Below, piece by piece: positions 1 to 10,001 of a stretch of 26,142 nucleotides of DNA (position 1 is its first letter; each line of letters begins with the position of its first letter). Below the pieces are notes generated by a model. That model had not been told where the DNA came from and did no database searches. It saw only the letters and a program-made list of their open reading frames with translations. A program made the translations under genes and the position numbers. Source of the stretch: Bimuria novae-zelandiae CBS 107.79 (Eukaryota; Ascomycota; Dothideomycetes; Pleosporales; Didymosphaeriaceae); NCBI GenBank assembly GCA_010015655.1, contig ML976835.1:1-26142 (forward strand). The letters run 5' to 3'.

Positions 1-39
1 GCGGCGTCAGCTTCTATAGAAATGTCGAATCAATACAAA

Positions 40-75
40 AAGTTGCGTTGAGCCGAGAAGTTGCGTTGAGCTGAG
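40..75. repeat. 18-bp tandem duplication
   Basis: Two adjacent copies of an 18-bp unit that begins AAGTTGCGTTGAGC lie at 40-57 and 58-75 and differ at one base (C versus T). They are followed at once by the hairpin at 80-99. No function can be assigned. Confidence 0.8.
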
Positions 76-79
76 TAGG

Positions 80-99
80 GCTAAGGCGCCAGCCTTAGC
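80..99. repeat. Small perfect inverted repeat (hairpin)
   Basis: GCTAAGGC at 80-87 and GCCTTAGC at 92-99 are exact reverse complements separated by GCCA. No T-run follows and no gene ends here, so a terminator role is not supported. Confidence 0.6.
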
Positions 100-358
100 G
101 TGTGGGGCGAGTAGATGGCGGTGGTGTGTATTTGTGGTGATTACCAGGGAGTTTGGAGGAACGATCGTTGACTAACAGCGTTGTACACTTGCATGCGTCT
201 ATCGTACGTTATTTCGGTCAAGCTTCTGCGTTCACCCCCAGATTGAAGTAAAAGAGCTGTATAGTTAGTTCACTGATGTTCTGCACTTCTGCCACTATAC
301 ATCTTATAATTAAACAGTCTATATACAACTGGCCCCAACAACCCTCCCTCTTACCACC

Positions 359-400
359 CATCCCAGTCCATCCCCAGTCCATCCCCAGTCCACCCAAGTC
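359..400. repeat. Degenerate 11-bp C-rich tandem repeat
   Basis: The unit CATCCCCAGTC and close variants occur about three to four times in a row in a C-rich, G-poor stretch. This looks like an ordinary minisatellite. Confidence 0.65.
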
Positions 401-1377
401 CTCCCCCATTCACTCACACATCTCACCTCCACCCAATGTACTGGCAGGAAAACAAAACTGTATACATGTACAGCGGCCCCAACACAAGCAACGACCGAAG
501 TGTAAAACACTTGCGGTAATCGCCTATGCAACTCCAATTAAGAAGTTTCCCACTCCGCTGCGGCCGTGTTAGGGCTCCGCAATTGACGTTCGATGCAAGC
601 ATCTCGTCCCACAAAAAAGCAAGTATCCACACTGCAGGACTTACTACCAGGCCAAACCGAGCAAGCTCCTTCGCGAAAATGCTAAGAGCCAGTCGGCAGA
701 GCAGTGTGATCCTCCAATAGTTGGTTAGAACCTGGAGTATACAACGCTAGGCCCGTACAGAGGAAAGCGTTGGGGTCCTTCAAAAGTTCGCTAGAAAGCC
801 TTCGCAAGCAAATGCTAGACCCAGCTACCAATGAAGTGCACAACGCAGGGATGCGACCTGCGAGGGATCAACCACCCACCTCGCAGCTGTTAAGCATGCG
901 TACACTAAACGGCCGACGAAGAGAAAAAGGAAGCAGGACGGGCGCGCGTTGAGATATCCATGGACGGGTGCTAAGCGAGGGCTTGGCGCGCGGGCGTCAC
1001 GTGGCGGAGGGTGAATGAGGCAGGAGCGAACCGCGAAATGCCTTTTGGGTCGCCCGGTGTTCGTGATTCTGAAGCTACTTAAGTATATTTGGAGTGGAGC
1101 CTTACAGGGTTGTACTCGACTACGTCGACTGATGCGTGGTGGTGAATGGAGATGTGCATTCATCGATGATATCCCAGTCCTCCTGTTGATACATGGCAAG
1201 ATGTCCTAGACCTTGCAGTTCTGCCTCTCAATATGTATTTTTTTCTCGCCCCAGAGCTCCTCACATCTGCTCAAGCCTCCCTCCCTGGACGACATCTCTT
1301 CTTCACCAACCTCGAAGTGCCGTACGCTCGTGGAGTCGCGAAACATAAGAAATCCGAGAAATGTCCTTGTGAGCACC

Positions 1378-2150
1378 CTAATTCCTGATCGTCCTCGCAT
1401 TCTTCTCGCCCCGCTTAAGATTGAACGCACGCTGGTCCTTCAGCCACCGCCTGTAATCCGCCACGCTGCCAATCTTCTCGCCGTAGTAGTCTGGCACGGG
1501 GTTCGCCATCGAGGACGATGTCGGGTCGACGCGGTGCTTCTTGATTCGGTCGTAGAACTCGCGCTCTTTCTGTCCAGACGTTAGCTATACAGAAAGACCC
1601 AGACGGGCTATTACCAGGATCTACATACCTTTGTAATCTGCGGTGCTATCGCCCGATTCCTGAGATTGAACACGACATTGCTGAAAAACGGTCCCACTAG
1701 CCACCCCACTGTCAACATGGCAGCACTCGCTAGACCTGTCGTGATGATCGGATCGAGACCTATCGTCGCCGCCAATGCACCGTCGTAGCCCTGCCCGATG
1801 AACACTTGTAGACCTGCATAGGCGACACCAATAGCGGTAAAGCCAGAGGTCACCTGGCTGGCGCGACGACGCGTCTTGCGGAGCGCGAAGAAGTCATTCC
1901 ATGTGAGCTGCTGGGAGGATAAAGGCGCGGCGTTGGTGTTTGCCGAGGCGGCGGTCGAGGCATGGCGAATAGCGAGAGCGAGGGGTGACGGTCTGAGAGA
2001 TGGGCGCTTTAGGGACTGTACTTTCGCTGGATGCATGGATGTCTTGGTGGAGAATGGAGCTACGGTCGCGGAGGCGCAGGGTGCGATGAAGCCGGGCTGG
2101 AGTCGGATGGTGATTGTGCGCGCAGATCGCAGCGCAGTGGAAGCGAACAT
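1378..2150 (-). CDS. PAM17: PAM17, mitochondrial import motor subunit
   Basis: Two exons on the minus strand: 1629-2150 and 1378-1569, with a 59-bp intron (1570-1628, GTATGT donor, CAG acceptor, phase 0). The product is 237 aa. It begins with a basic, Ser/Ala-rich region typical of a mitochondrial targeting sequence. Then comes the family-typical stretch LTWNDFFALRKTRRR, two hydrophobic segments (around GVAYAGLQVFIGQG and TTGLASAAMLTVGWLVGPFF), and a C-terminal exon with DPTSSSMANPVPDYYGEKIG, which is characteristic of fungal Pam17. In yeast this inner-membrane protein belongs to the presequence-translocase-associated motor and helps organise Pam16/Pam18 at TIM23. The role is taken from the family; the sequence shows the domain layout. 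The 3' end is fixed by a TAG at 1378-1380. Identification is firm; only the exact targeting-peptide start is uncertain. Confidence 0.94.
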
Positions 2151-2767
2151 GGCTGCGGTTGCGTGTGGTAGAGTGGAGATGGCGGTGGCTTTTTGACAGC
2201 AGAAGTTTGGATGGGTTTCGTTTGAAGCTCGAAAGTTCGGGGCTCTTGGCGCAGATGTGGAAGTGCGGAGACGCGTCTAGCACACGCGACACTCGTCAGA
2301 AGATGAATTGAGAAGACCACTTGTCAATTGCTAAAGTGCAACGCCTGATAATGGAACCACAAAGGGGGTTTGGGTGGAGGAAAGCAGATTCACTTGATTG
2401 AGAGGTACTGGCACTGAAACGTCATCACAACCTTCCGCGCTCGGACCACTGAATCTATGTAATACGAGTATCAAAGCCGTGTATACTAGCAGTGCCTGCC
2501 GCCTGCGAAAAAAGTATTCCAATCAAAAACAGCTCGGAAGGCTCGATGTTTGACTTGTGCGGTATACTTTTTCAACAGAAGTTTAGTAGATAATAGCTCT
2601 AGCTACTATTCACATCTTCGTCCATCGACAGCCTCACTTCATTAATGCTCATTTCGCGGAATGCTCCCACACCACCTCACCAATGTAGAACGTAGCTTCA
2701 TAGACACAAAACCATGCGGTAGAATCTAGTCCAGGAGAGAGTCGTCAATTCGTTGCGGTCGTTGCCC
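2151..2767. other. Intergenic: PAM17 5' side and methyltransferase 3' side
   Basis: This 617-bp gap lies between the PAM17 start and the stop of the next minus-strand gene. It should hold the PAM17 promoter next to 2150 and the methyltransferase 3' untranslated region next to 2767. Short overlapping open frames around 2060-2320 are frame shadows. I recognise no specific regulatory motif. Confidence 0.6.
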
Positions 2768-4446
2768 TTACAAACCCTTGATGCCCTTGGCCTTGCTCGC
2801 TTCGAGCGCTCCAGCAAGAGCAAATTGAGTGTTGATGCCCTCAACACGGTGTGTAGAGTTGATGTTCTTGACAAGCGTGATCTGGAAGCAAGTAGCGGTG
2901 CCCTGGCGGGACGCAATCGTTGAGTAGGCCAAGAAAAACTCCCAAATGCGGAACCAGCGCTTGCCATACTTCGCGGTGACCTTCTCCTTGTTTCCGATCC
3001 AGTTGCGATACCATTTCCAGAGAGTGGCAGAGTAGTGCACACCGACAGTGTCGATCTGCTTAATTTCGAAACCGGCACCTTCGAGCTTGTCGACGACCCA
3101 GCCGAGCGGGGTGGAGGCATCGGCGCCCGGGAAGACGTACTTGTTCATGAAGAGACCCCACGTAAAGTCCTCGAACTGCCACTCCTTGCGAAGACCGGCA
3201 ATCTGGAGGAAGAAGACACCGTCATCGTCGAGCATGTCGCGGACCTGGGTAGCGAAACCGGCGAAATGACGCACACCGACGTGTTCAGCCATCTCGAGGC
3301 AGGTGATCTTCTTGTAGCCCCCGGAGGGAACGGGAATGTCGCGGTAGTCCATGCACAAGATGTTGGATTGGTCTTCACCAATGCCGGCCTTCCTCAAACC
3401 GTTGTTTCCCCATTTCGTCTGGTTCCGGCCGAGCGTGACACCAGTAACATGAGCGCCGTAGTGGACAGATGCGAACCTGGCCAGGGTGCCCCAGCCGCAG
3501 CCAATGTCGAGCATCTTTTCGCCTTTCTCAAGGCCAATCTTCTCACAGACAATAGCCAACTTGTTGTCCTGGAGCTGCTCAAGAGTCTCCTCGCGGTTGA
3601 TGTCGGAGATGATACCGGACGTATAGATCATGCGTGGGCCAAGGAACCAGCCATAGAAATCGTCGCCGCGGTCATAGTGGTCTCGAACCTGCTCCTCATC
3701 TGGCATCTATTAGCAAATGCTCGACGCTGTAGCCATGACAGGCTCGTGAGAGATCAGTTCGAGGAATACAGACCTTGAGACCTTGTGTGCATAATCATCT
3801 CAGGGATCATGCCGAACAGGAAGTGCTTGATCAAGCCAAATGTGAAGCGGAAGTTGGCCCAGTCGTGACGTAGCTCCATGACCTCCAAGCAGTCGCCCTT
3901 GAAATCAACGTCGCCGTCGAAGTACTTCTCGTAGAAAGTCTCCATAGGGATCTTCTTGCCATGGTAGTTTTCACGATCCTCTGCCTTGTGGAATTCGAGG
4001 TATGTCTCGATGGGCTTGCCAGGAAACTTGGCTTTCTCGTTCTTGCGGGGAGCGTATTCGGAGGTCACGATCCAGAAAGCGGCAAGGATAGGTAGGTCGA
4101 CAATCAGAGCGAAGAAGATCCACGTCTTCAACCCTCCACCGAGCTTCCAGGTAACGTAGCCGGGGACACCAACAAGCAAGGAGATCAGCGCCGTGTTGGA
4201 GAAGTGGTCGCGGCCATTGCTGTCCGCAGGCAGAGGAGCATTTGCAATCGCGGGGTACTGTATTCGCACAATCAATTAGCTGTTTGTAGGTACGTGGTGG
4301 AGTTCAATGGCACGCGGGGTACATTCGAGGAAGGCACATACAGAGGTTGTCTTCACGCCACAGTCGAATTCGGGCTTAGTCGGCGTACGCGCCGGTGGCG
4401 TCTCAATCCACTCGAAAGTCTCCTCGGATGTCGACCCACTGCTCAT
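2768..4446 (-). CDS. Sphingolipid C9-methyltransferase (CFA-synthase family)
   Basis: Three minus-strand exons, 4342-4446, 3774-4257 and 2768-3699, are separated by introns of 84 bp (4258-4341) and 74 bp (3700-3773). The product is 506 aa. Residues 36 onward are preceded by a short polar leader. Two membrane segments lie near residues 57-73 and 79-100, and the cyclopropane-fatty-acid-synthase/SAM methyltransferase domain follows. The SAM motif LDIGCGWG is at about 260-267, and HYDRGDDFYGWFLGPRMIYT precedes it. In fungi this family methylates C9 of the sphingoid base of glucosylceramide, using SAM at the ER membrane, which affects growth and membrane properties. Splice sites were set by frame continuity (HTRSQ joined to DEEQVRD). 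An in-frame ATG 69 nt upstream (4515) would give 529 aa; I prefer 4446 because the upstream residues look unconserved. Two paralogues are common in some fungi and I cannot say which this is. Confidence 0.95.
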
Positions 4447-4673
4447 CTTGCTGGTGTTTGGAATTTTGCAAGACGCAGCGTGCGAAATGGTGGGCAGATG
4501 CTCCAAGTTTGCCAAGGAGGGACGGTGTGTCTAAGCGAAAACATTGGACACGCTCCTGCGTTAGCTCGACGCGTGGACCCTCACTGTTTGATAAGAGTAT
4601 GCACAGCACATGCATGCATGCATACGAGATTGTCGGGCAGAATCAAACCGATTCAGCACACAAGTTATTTTCT
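4447..4673. other. Short intergenic gap with ATGC palindrome
   Basis: A 227-bp spacer lies between the phosphatase stop (4674) and the methyltransferase start (4446), both on the minus strand. It contains the self-complementary run ATGCATGCATGCAT at 4610-4623, a simple repeat. The methyltransferase promoter must lie here or further into the phosphatase 3' end. Confidence 0.55.
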
Positions 4674-5651
4674 CTACCCGCCTGCCTGCAACGTACGCTT
4701 GATGCTAGTCAAGTCACCTTGCGTGAGACCAATCGACCGCAGATACGCCTCGACCCCGCCATATTTTTCCCCAAGATGCGAGTGCACTTTTCGCACCGTT
4801 TCTGGTGAGCACAGCGCAAACTGCTCTGATAACCCAATGCTCTCAATCTCCTTGATGCGCTCTGGTTTCTCTGCCTCCAGCTCCGGTCCAGACAATAGGT
4901 AATCTTTCTCAATGGCGGCCACGTCAACCTGCAGTAAGAACAGCAAGAGCATAACTATCAGGCCTGTCCGGTCCTTTCCCTGCGTGCAATGCACCAACAC
5001 GGGCCAGCTCTCCTCTTTAGCGAGCACGTCGAAGACTTGTTTGACTTCCTTCGTACACACATCTAACGATTCGATAGCGAGACCGACCAGGCCCATATCT
5101 TCCATGTGTGGGGCGAGGATCTTGATAGCATCCTTGCGGTAGCCCGCCGCCATCAAGCCGACGAGCTTGAAAAATTCCCTCCAAGACAATTTCGAGATAA
5201 GCATGCGTGAAAAGGCCGAGCCGTTGAAGTTGATCTCGTGATATGTAACACCGGGAATCTTCAAAGGTTCTGCGACATCGTCATTCGACTGCGGTGCTGC
5301 GGCGGAGGCCTTGACCTTCGCATCTCGCTTTTGGGCTTGCTCGATGTGCTCGGTCTTTGTACGCAGGTCAATGATGGTCTTGAGCTTGTACTCGCTTACC
5401 AGTTTTTGCTGGTCGTGGTACGTCGCCTCGTCGGGCCTGGCTCCTCGATATAACAGGCCGGTCTTGACGCGTGCCTGCCCGGACTGTTCATTGACGAAAG
5501 CACCCGCATCGCGAAAGTTGGGTATGCTTTTCAGGGGCGATAGGGTGGTAGGCATATTTTGTTCTCGTCCTTGAGGTCGGTACGTAGAGTTGTATGATGG
5601 TATGAGGATTACCTGCGAGGTAGCTGAATTGTTATGCAGGTTTGAGGCCAA
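4674..5651 (-). CDS. Tyrosine phosphatase family protein (CxxGKDR P-loop)
   Basis: A single-exon minus-strand frame of 325 aa ends in TAG at 4674-4676. Residues 44-50 (PNFRDAG) form the NFRD motif that opens Y_phosphatase3-type enzymes. The catalytic loop HCTQGKDRTG is at 221-230, with nucleophile Cys222 and Arg228. The lysine in GKDR is shared with bacterial PtpB and LipA enzymes, which act on phosphotyrosine and phosphoinositides, so lipid activity is possible but inferred. No signal peptide is seen; the protein is probably cytosolic. The true start may be the ATG at 5555 (residue 33), since MPTTLSPLKSIPNFRD resembles the usual beginning of the family and the first 32 residues look unconserved. 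In that case the protein is 293 aa. It is divergent from EIS1, with a 789-bp shared upstream region. Confidence 0.87.
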   Translation of the reverse strand: MASNLHNNSATSQVILIPSYNSTYRPQGREQNMPTTLSPLKSIPNFRDAGAFVNEQSGQARVKTGLLYRGARPDEATYHDQQKLVSEYKLKTIIDLRTKTEHIEQAQKRDAKVKASAAAPQSNDDVAEPLKIPGVTYHEINFNGSAFSRMLISKLSWREFFKLVGLMAAGYRKDAIKILAPHMEDMGLVGLAIESLDVCTKEVKQVFDVLAKEESWPVLVHCTQGKDRTGLIVMLLLFLLQVDVAAIEKDYLLSGPELEAEKPERIKEIESIGLSEQFALCSPETVRKVHSHLGEKYGGVEAYLRSIGLTQGDLTSIKRTLQAGG

Positions 5652-6440
5652 TTTCGATATTAAAATCGAACGCTGACGTCGCTCTGCAATGCCTACGCTA
5701 ACCGGATGCAGCAGCTAATGGGGCCTCTTTTTTGTGGTGTCTCTACGACTCAGTGATAGAGTAAAGTCAACCAGTACTACAATATATGGTAGCCTGGGGA
5801 AGCAGCGCCAAGCTGTCACCCGGTGGTAAAGTATGCCCGCCATGCAGCCAACACGACAGCAAAGCAAGCAAGACACCACCCCGTCAATAGTTCATAACTT
5901 GAGCTGAACATGGCTTCCTTTGGTCGAAATAAAACACTGACAAATTACTGAATACCGGTTTGCAAGTGAACGGTAAATGGTAGCGTGCAAGGCTAATATC
6001 GCTCCGTGCTTGTGAAGCTGTGATGGCGTGCCATCGGATATGTGCTGGAATCGACTCGCTATGCAGCTTGCTATGGACAGGGGTTAATCCTGCACGACCA
6101 TATTAGGAGTCTGGATTCTGGATTCGGTCGTGAACATGAGTTTTCGTGCCGCGATCGTGAGTTCTGAACCAATAAGAGACGAGATGAAGTTGGATCGACG
6201 CCCGCCGTGGTCCTAAACCCCAGGCCGATCGCCACCACGGCCGATCACTTTCGTACGCACGGTGATGTCATCTACAACAGCTCCGCCCTACATCATCAGC
6301 CATGGCGGCCGTGAGCGTTCGCGAGAAGCCGCCTGCTCTCCCTGGGACATTTTGCCAATCTACAATTCCTATCCTACCCTAGCTGGTCTCAGAGCCAGCG
6401 CATCCTTCACTGACCAGCCGCTGTAGAGGTGTAGCCCGCC
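5652..6440. promoter_or_regulatory. Divergent intergenic region (phosphatase / EIS1)
   Basis: This 789-bp region separates two genes that are transcribed away from each other, so it should hold both promoters. No long open frame is present. Visible features are a short direct repeat (GGCCGATC at about 6222 and 6240) and pyrimidine-rich sequence just before the EIS1 start. I cannot name bound factors. Confidence 0.55.
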
Positions 6441-9176
6441 ATGGCTACCGTACACTCTGCGCCTGGGGGCAACGTAGACGGCGCAACCGACATGCGATGT
6501 CCCGACCCTTCCGCCCACAAGACAAAGAACTCTACGCTACAAGACCATGCCTCCGCTGCAGCCCTATACAGCACAAAGCCGTCCAAAACGAGCACCCGGA
6601 ATCCGCTTGGGACCGACGGCAAGCTCTCCTCAGCCAGTGGGTACACGCAATTCACGGCGCACACTTCTGATGCTGACCTGTTCTCGAGGCGCAGCGACCA
6701 GTCTCAAACACGCACAAGCGCATGACCTTCCGAGCTTCCCCATTGTCGGCATCGACACGCGAACTTCGGCCGGAGCGGCAGCAAACTTAGCCAACGCGAA
6801 CTTCAAGAGCCCCCAGTATCCTCAGGTCGCATCTTCAGCAACTGCAGGTAAAGCCGCACTACTGGCTAACAACTATAAAATGGCGCCACTCTGGCAGCCT
6901 GAGGCCAGCGCGGCAGGTTCCAAGGCGGCTTTGCTTGCGCACAAGGATGGCGTTAAGCTCAATATTTGGCAGCCCGCGCCTCATGCTGACGGGAACTCAG
7001 CAGCTACCATCGCCATGAGCAAGAAAGGGTTGGTTCCGCACGCAGATTGGAGCAGCACGGAAGACAGGAGGAAGAAAGCCCTCATTGCCGCCACGGGTGC
7101 CACCTCGGAGACCAGGCGAAAGCGCGCGCTGTCGAGTCCTGCTCCGCCACCACTATATCCCAACGCACAAAACTCTGCGAAGAATGCGTTAAGCGCCGCC
7201 ACTATCTCGCACAGCGCGTCAATGAGAGCGAAACCGCGGAACACTGGTACCTCTGGTACTGATTCGAACAGACTAGGATCAGGAGCTATGGAAGCAGCGC
7301 GGATTCAACATTCCAAAATTTCACGAGAGATGTACACGGATCGTCCTCCTGTAGCATTGGAAGTGGAAGAGAGGAAGCGCCAGGACGCGCTCAAGGCTTC
7401 CGCAATCTCTATGGCCAAGAAAATGTACGACGTTCAGCAGTACCATATCGACCAGGCGGCGGGACGTAGTTCACAGTCGCATGCCAACTCTGGAGCAATT
7501 GCAGCTCAGAACCAGCAGCCCAGCGTCAGCGCCGAGGAGAACCTCAAGCAGGAGGCTATGCGCTATATTGGCATCCAGGAAGCCGCGCAGAAGCTTGCTA
7601 CTGAACGGTTAGCTAAGATCGGTCCAGACGAGGCTTCACAGTTTCGAAGCTACTATGGCTACGAAAAACCGTCGCGGAATAGGTTGTCGATGCGTCGTGG
7701 GCGAAACCGAGCATCCAGCAACCCTGAAGCGCGCGCCTTTGATTCCTCCGATGATGAGATGCAGTCTCGACGGATACGTTCCCAAATGTCTCAACTCCAC
7801 AAAGGTATTGCCCAGGTACGTAGCAAGGATGTGTCATATGAGTCAAAGTAAGGCCTCAATTGCTGACCAAACTGTCCTCTAGGTCGATGCGAAGAAGCGA
7901 GAACAAGACCGAAAGTTTCTGCTTGAGGCAGCGCAACGCAAAGTACAGGTGCAGATGGCTGGGATAGATAAGAAAGTGTTCGACGAGACGGGCCAAATGT
8001 CTTCCGCGATGATGGAAGAGTGGGATGCCAAAGCCCGAGCCCGAGCTTTTGCGAACAGTGAAGCCCGGATGGAGAACCACGGCAAGGTCCATATTGGTAA
8101 CGGCAAATTCATGCATCAATCTGAAATTGATGCGATAGCCCAAGCCAGAATGCAGCCCACTTTGGATGAGATCAACGAGAAGACTGAAAAGCGATTGGCC
8201 GAAGAGCAGGAGCGACGTTTGGAGCTTGCAGAGCAGAGGCGCCAGGAACAGACCGAAAAAGAACGTGCTGCTGAAATCAGAGCAGAAGAGAAGGCTGCTA
8301 AGGGTAAGTCGGTCATGCTTGATCCTCATTTTCCTTGACTAACATGGCGCAGCCGAAGAGAAGAGGGCCCTAAAAGCCAAGTCGGTAGAAGAGAAAGTTG
8401 TAGCTAAGCAAGAGAAGACGGCCGAGAAGGAGAGGAAAGCAGAAGAAAAGCGTTTGGCGAAAGGAGAAGAGCGGAAGTCACGCGATAAGCTTTCAGAGCC
8501 TGTACCCGAGTTAACTGGTGGAACAGCATTAGGCACTGCAGCGATCGCTACTGGGGGGACAGGCATTATTGCGGCTCCTGTTGCGGATGACGATGACGAT
8601 CTCTATCGTGACCCTACGCCAACTGGTGAACGCACGTCCGCCACGAAGGAGGTCGATGAGTCCTCAGCAGCTCGCCCCGCCACTCAAGAACAGACATCGG
8701 CCTTGCACTCATCCACGGCTCAAGAAGAACCAAAGTCGCCCACGTCGCCAACGTCACCGACCAAAGGCTCGAAAGGCTTGACGAGGCTCTTAAGCAAGTT
8801 CAAGCGCCGTTCCAAGCACACAAATTCAACATCAGAACCCAGTTTCGTCGGTGGTGCTATTCTCCGAAACTCCGGGTCCAACCCTCAGTCCAACGACAAA
8901 TCCTCGCACGGCAGCTCAGTCCCAAACCACATTCCGAAGGGCGACGCAGACGACGGCCACTCGGATGTCTCGTCGCTGTCTGGCGATTCCGGCCGAGGGC
9001 GTCCGATGGAGCGCACAGCAACGTCGGAAAGCCATGTCTCTGGGCAGTCAGAGTATGAAGAGACTAGGGATACCTTCAACGAGAACCTGGCGCCGCCGCC
9101 GAGCTTCGGGACGGAGCTGAACACGCGGAACTCCGGTAGTCCCATTCGCGATTCGAAGTTCCATGAAGTGCTGTGA
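6441..9176 (+). CDS. EIS1: Eisosome protein 1 (EIS1)
   Basis: Four exons: 6441-6636, 6689-7815, 7883-8303 and 8353-9176. The introns are 52, 67 and 49 bp. The product is 855 aa. The N-terminus (MATVHSAPGG, then DGKLSSAS joined to AATSLKHAQAHDLPSFP) and the Eis1 repeat block (YKMAPLWQPEASAAGSKAAL, then KLNIWQPAPHADGNSAATIA) are diagnostic. Basic low-complexity sequence follows. A long Glu/Lys/Arg-rich coiled coil lies in exon 3 and early exon 4, and a Ser/Pro/Thr-rich tail ends the protein. Eis1 is a peripheral plasma-membrane protein of eisosomes, the furrow-like domains scaffolded by Pil1/Lsp1. The first intron uses a GTGGGT donor at 6637; only this choice, with acceptor AG at 6687-6688, restores the family sequence. 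An ATG at 6547 in the downstream frame gives a long open frame but would lose the conserved N-terminus. Confidence 0.93.
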
Positions 9177-10001
9177 GGAGCTTTTCCGGACGTTATTTGA
9201 TGCATTACGATTGTATGATGGTTTGTGGTTTGTACATAGTGTTTGGGTACTTGGGAGCTGGTATATGTGGGCTCACGGGACGGTAATATGTTGGTTGGGT
9301 CCGCTGGTTCCTGTATTCTGCAATAATGAGTGGAAGTCCCTTTCGCGTACCGTTTCTTGGTGTGCCTAATTCTTCTGCATCTACTTTGGTCGCGTTTAGC
9401 AAGAACTCATCCACTATTCTGTCATGAAGTGCAAACTGTATAGCCAGCTTTCAGCTCTTCGCGAGAGTATGGTATGGATTTGGGCCAATCAAGCATCGAG
9501 CCGGGCTAAAAGAACAACGGGGCTGGCGGTGAAAGCTCAGTTCACGAGGGAGCAAGTGAAATAAACAAAGCAGAGACGGATTGTAGCTGTATGATGTCGG
9601 GCACCAGGAAATGTTTCGCGGCTACCTCGTTCGGGGCTAGATTGCGGGAGGGAGGCTTCACGCGCCGCTTCCTGGCACCCATTAGCGTCGATCTACGTCT
9701 GCCTTGCCGCTTTACCTGTCACGTTAGTCCATGTGCCAACAAACACACCACACCGCACCGCACTGCAACCTCGCACCTCACGAACCGCACACGCACACGC
9801 ACACGCACACAGTTGACAAAAAGGCGCTCTTTCCTTCCCACCCGACGCGACATGACAGAGCTACCCCGCGAATAGGCGCTCACCTGCTTGATGTCTGCAG
9901 AGCCTAATCGCACAGCCGCGTTTGTGCAACTGACACGCAACACCACGCCCCAGGGTTGCAGCAGCAAGGTGGTCTGCTGAGCAGCCTCTTCCAGCAACAC
10001 C
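9177..10001. other. Intergenic, with CGCACA microsatellite
   Basis: This 825-bp gap follows EIS1 and precedes the next plus-strand gene. It includes the EIS1 3' untranslated region and the promoter of the gene at 10002. The part just upstream of that gene is rich in CA and contains four exact copies of CGCACA (9786-9809). No gene is supported. Confidence 0.6.
9786..9809. repeat. (CGCACA)4 microsatellite
   Basis: Four perfect tandem copies of a 6-bp unit lie about 190 bp upstream of the start at 10002, inside a broader CA-rich tract. The tract may lie in the promoter or 5' untranslated region. Confidence 0.8.

Larger units (their letters stand above)
1..1377. other. Gene-free left edge with short repeats
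   Basis: I see no supportable gene here. Open frames are short, lack recognisable domains and do not link through plausible introns. The stretch holds an 18-bp tandem duplication with one mismatch (40-57 and 58-75), a perfect 8-bp inverted repeat with a 4-base loop (80-87 and 92-99), and a C-rich run with an 11-bp unit repeated about three to four times near 359-400. The right end should contain the 3' untranslated region of PAM17, which is transcribed leftwards and stops at 1378. Confidence 0.6.

Noticed and set aside
825..1199. 124-codon minus-strand frame
   Set aside because: Arg/Pro/Ser-rich random-looking composition, no domain, no plausible splice link to neighbours.
3035..3778. 247-codon plus-strand open frame
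   Set aside because: It lies antisense to the methyltransferase, whose domain and introns are clear. It has no domain, and long antisense frames are common opposite GC-rich coding sequence.
6547..6688. Start of a long frame at 6547 as the EIS1 start
   Set aside because: It would replace the conserved EIS1 N-terminus by an unrelated sequence; the 6441 start with a 52-bp intron restores the family sequence.
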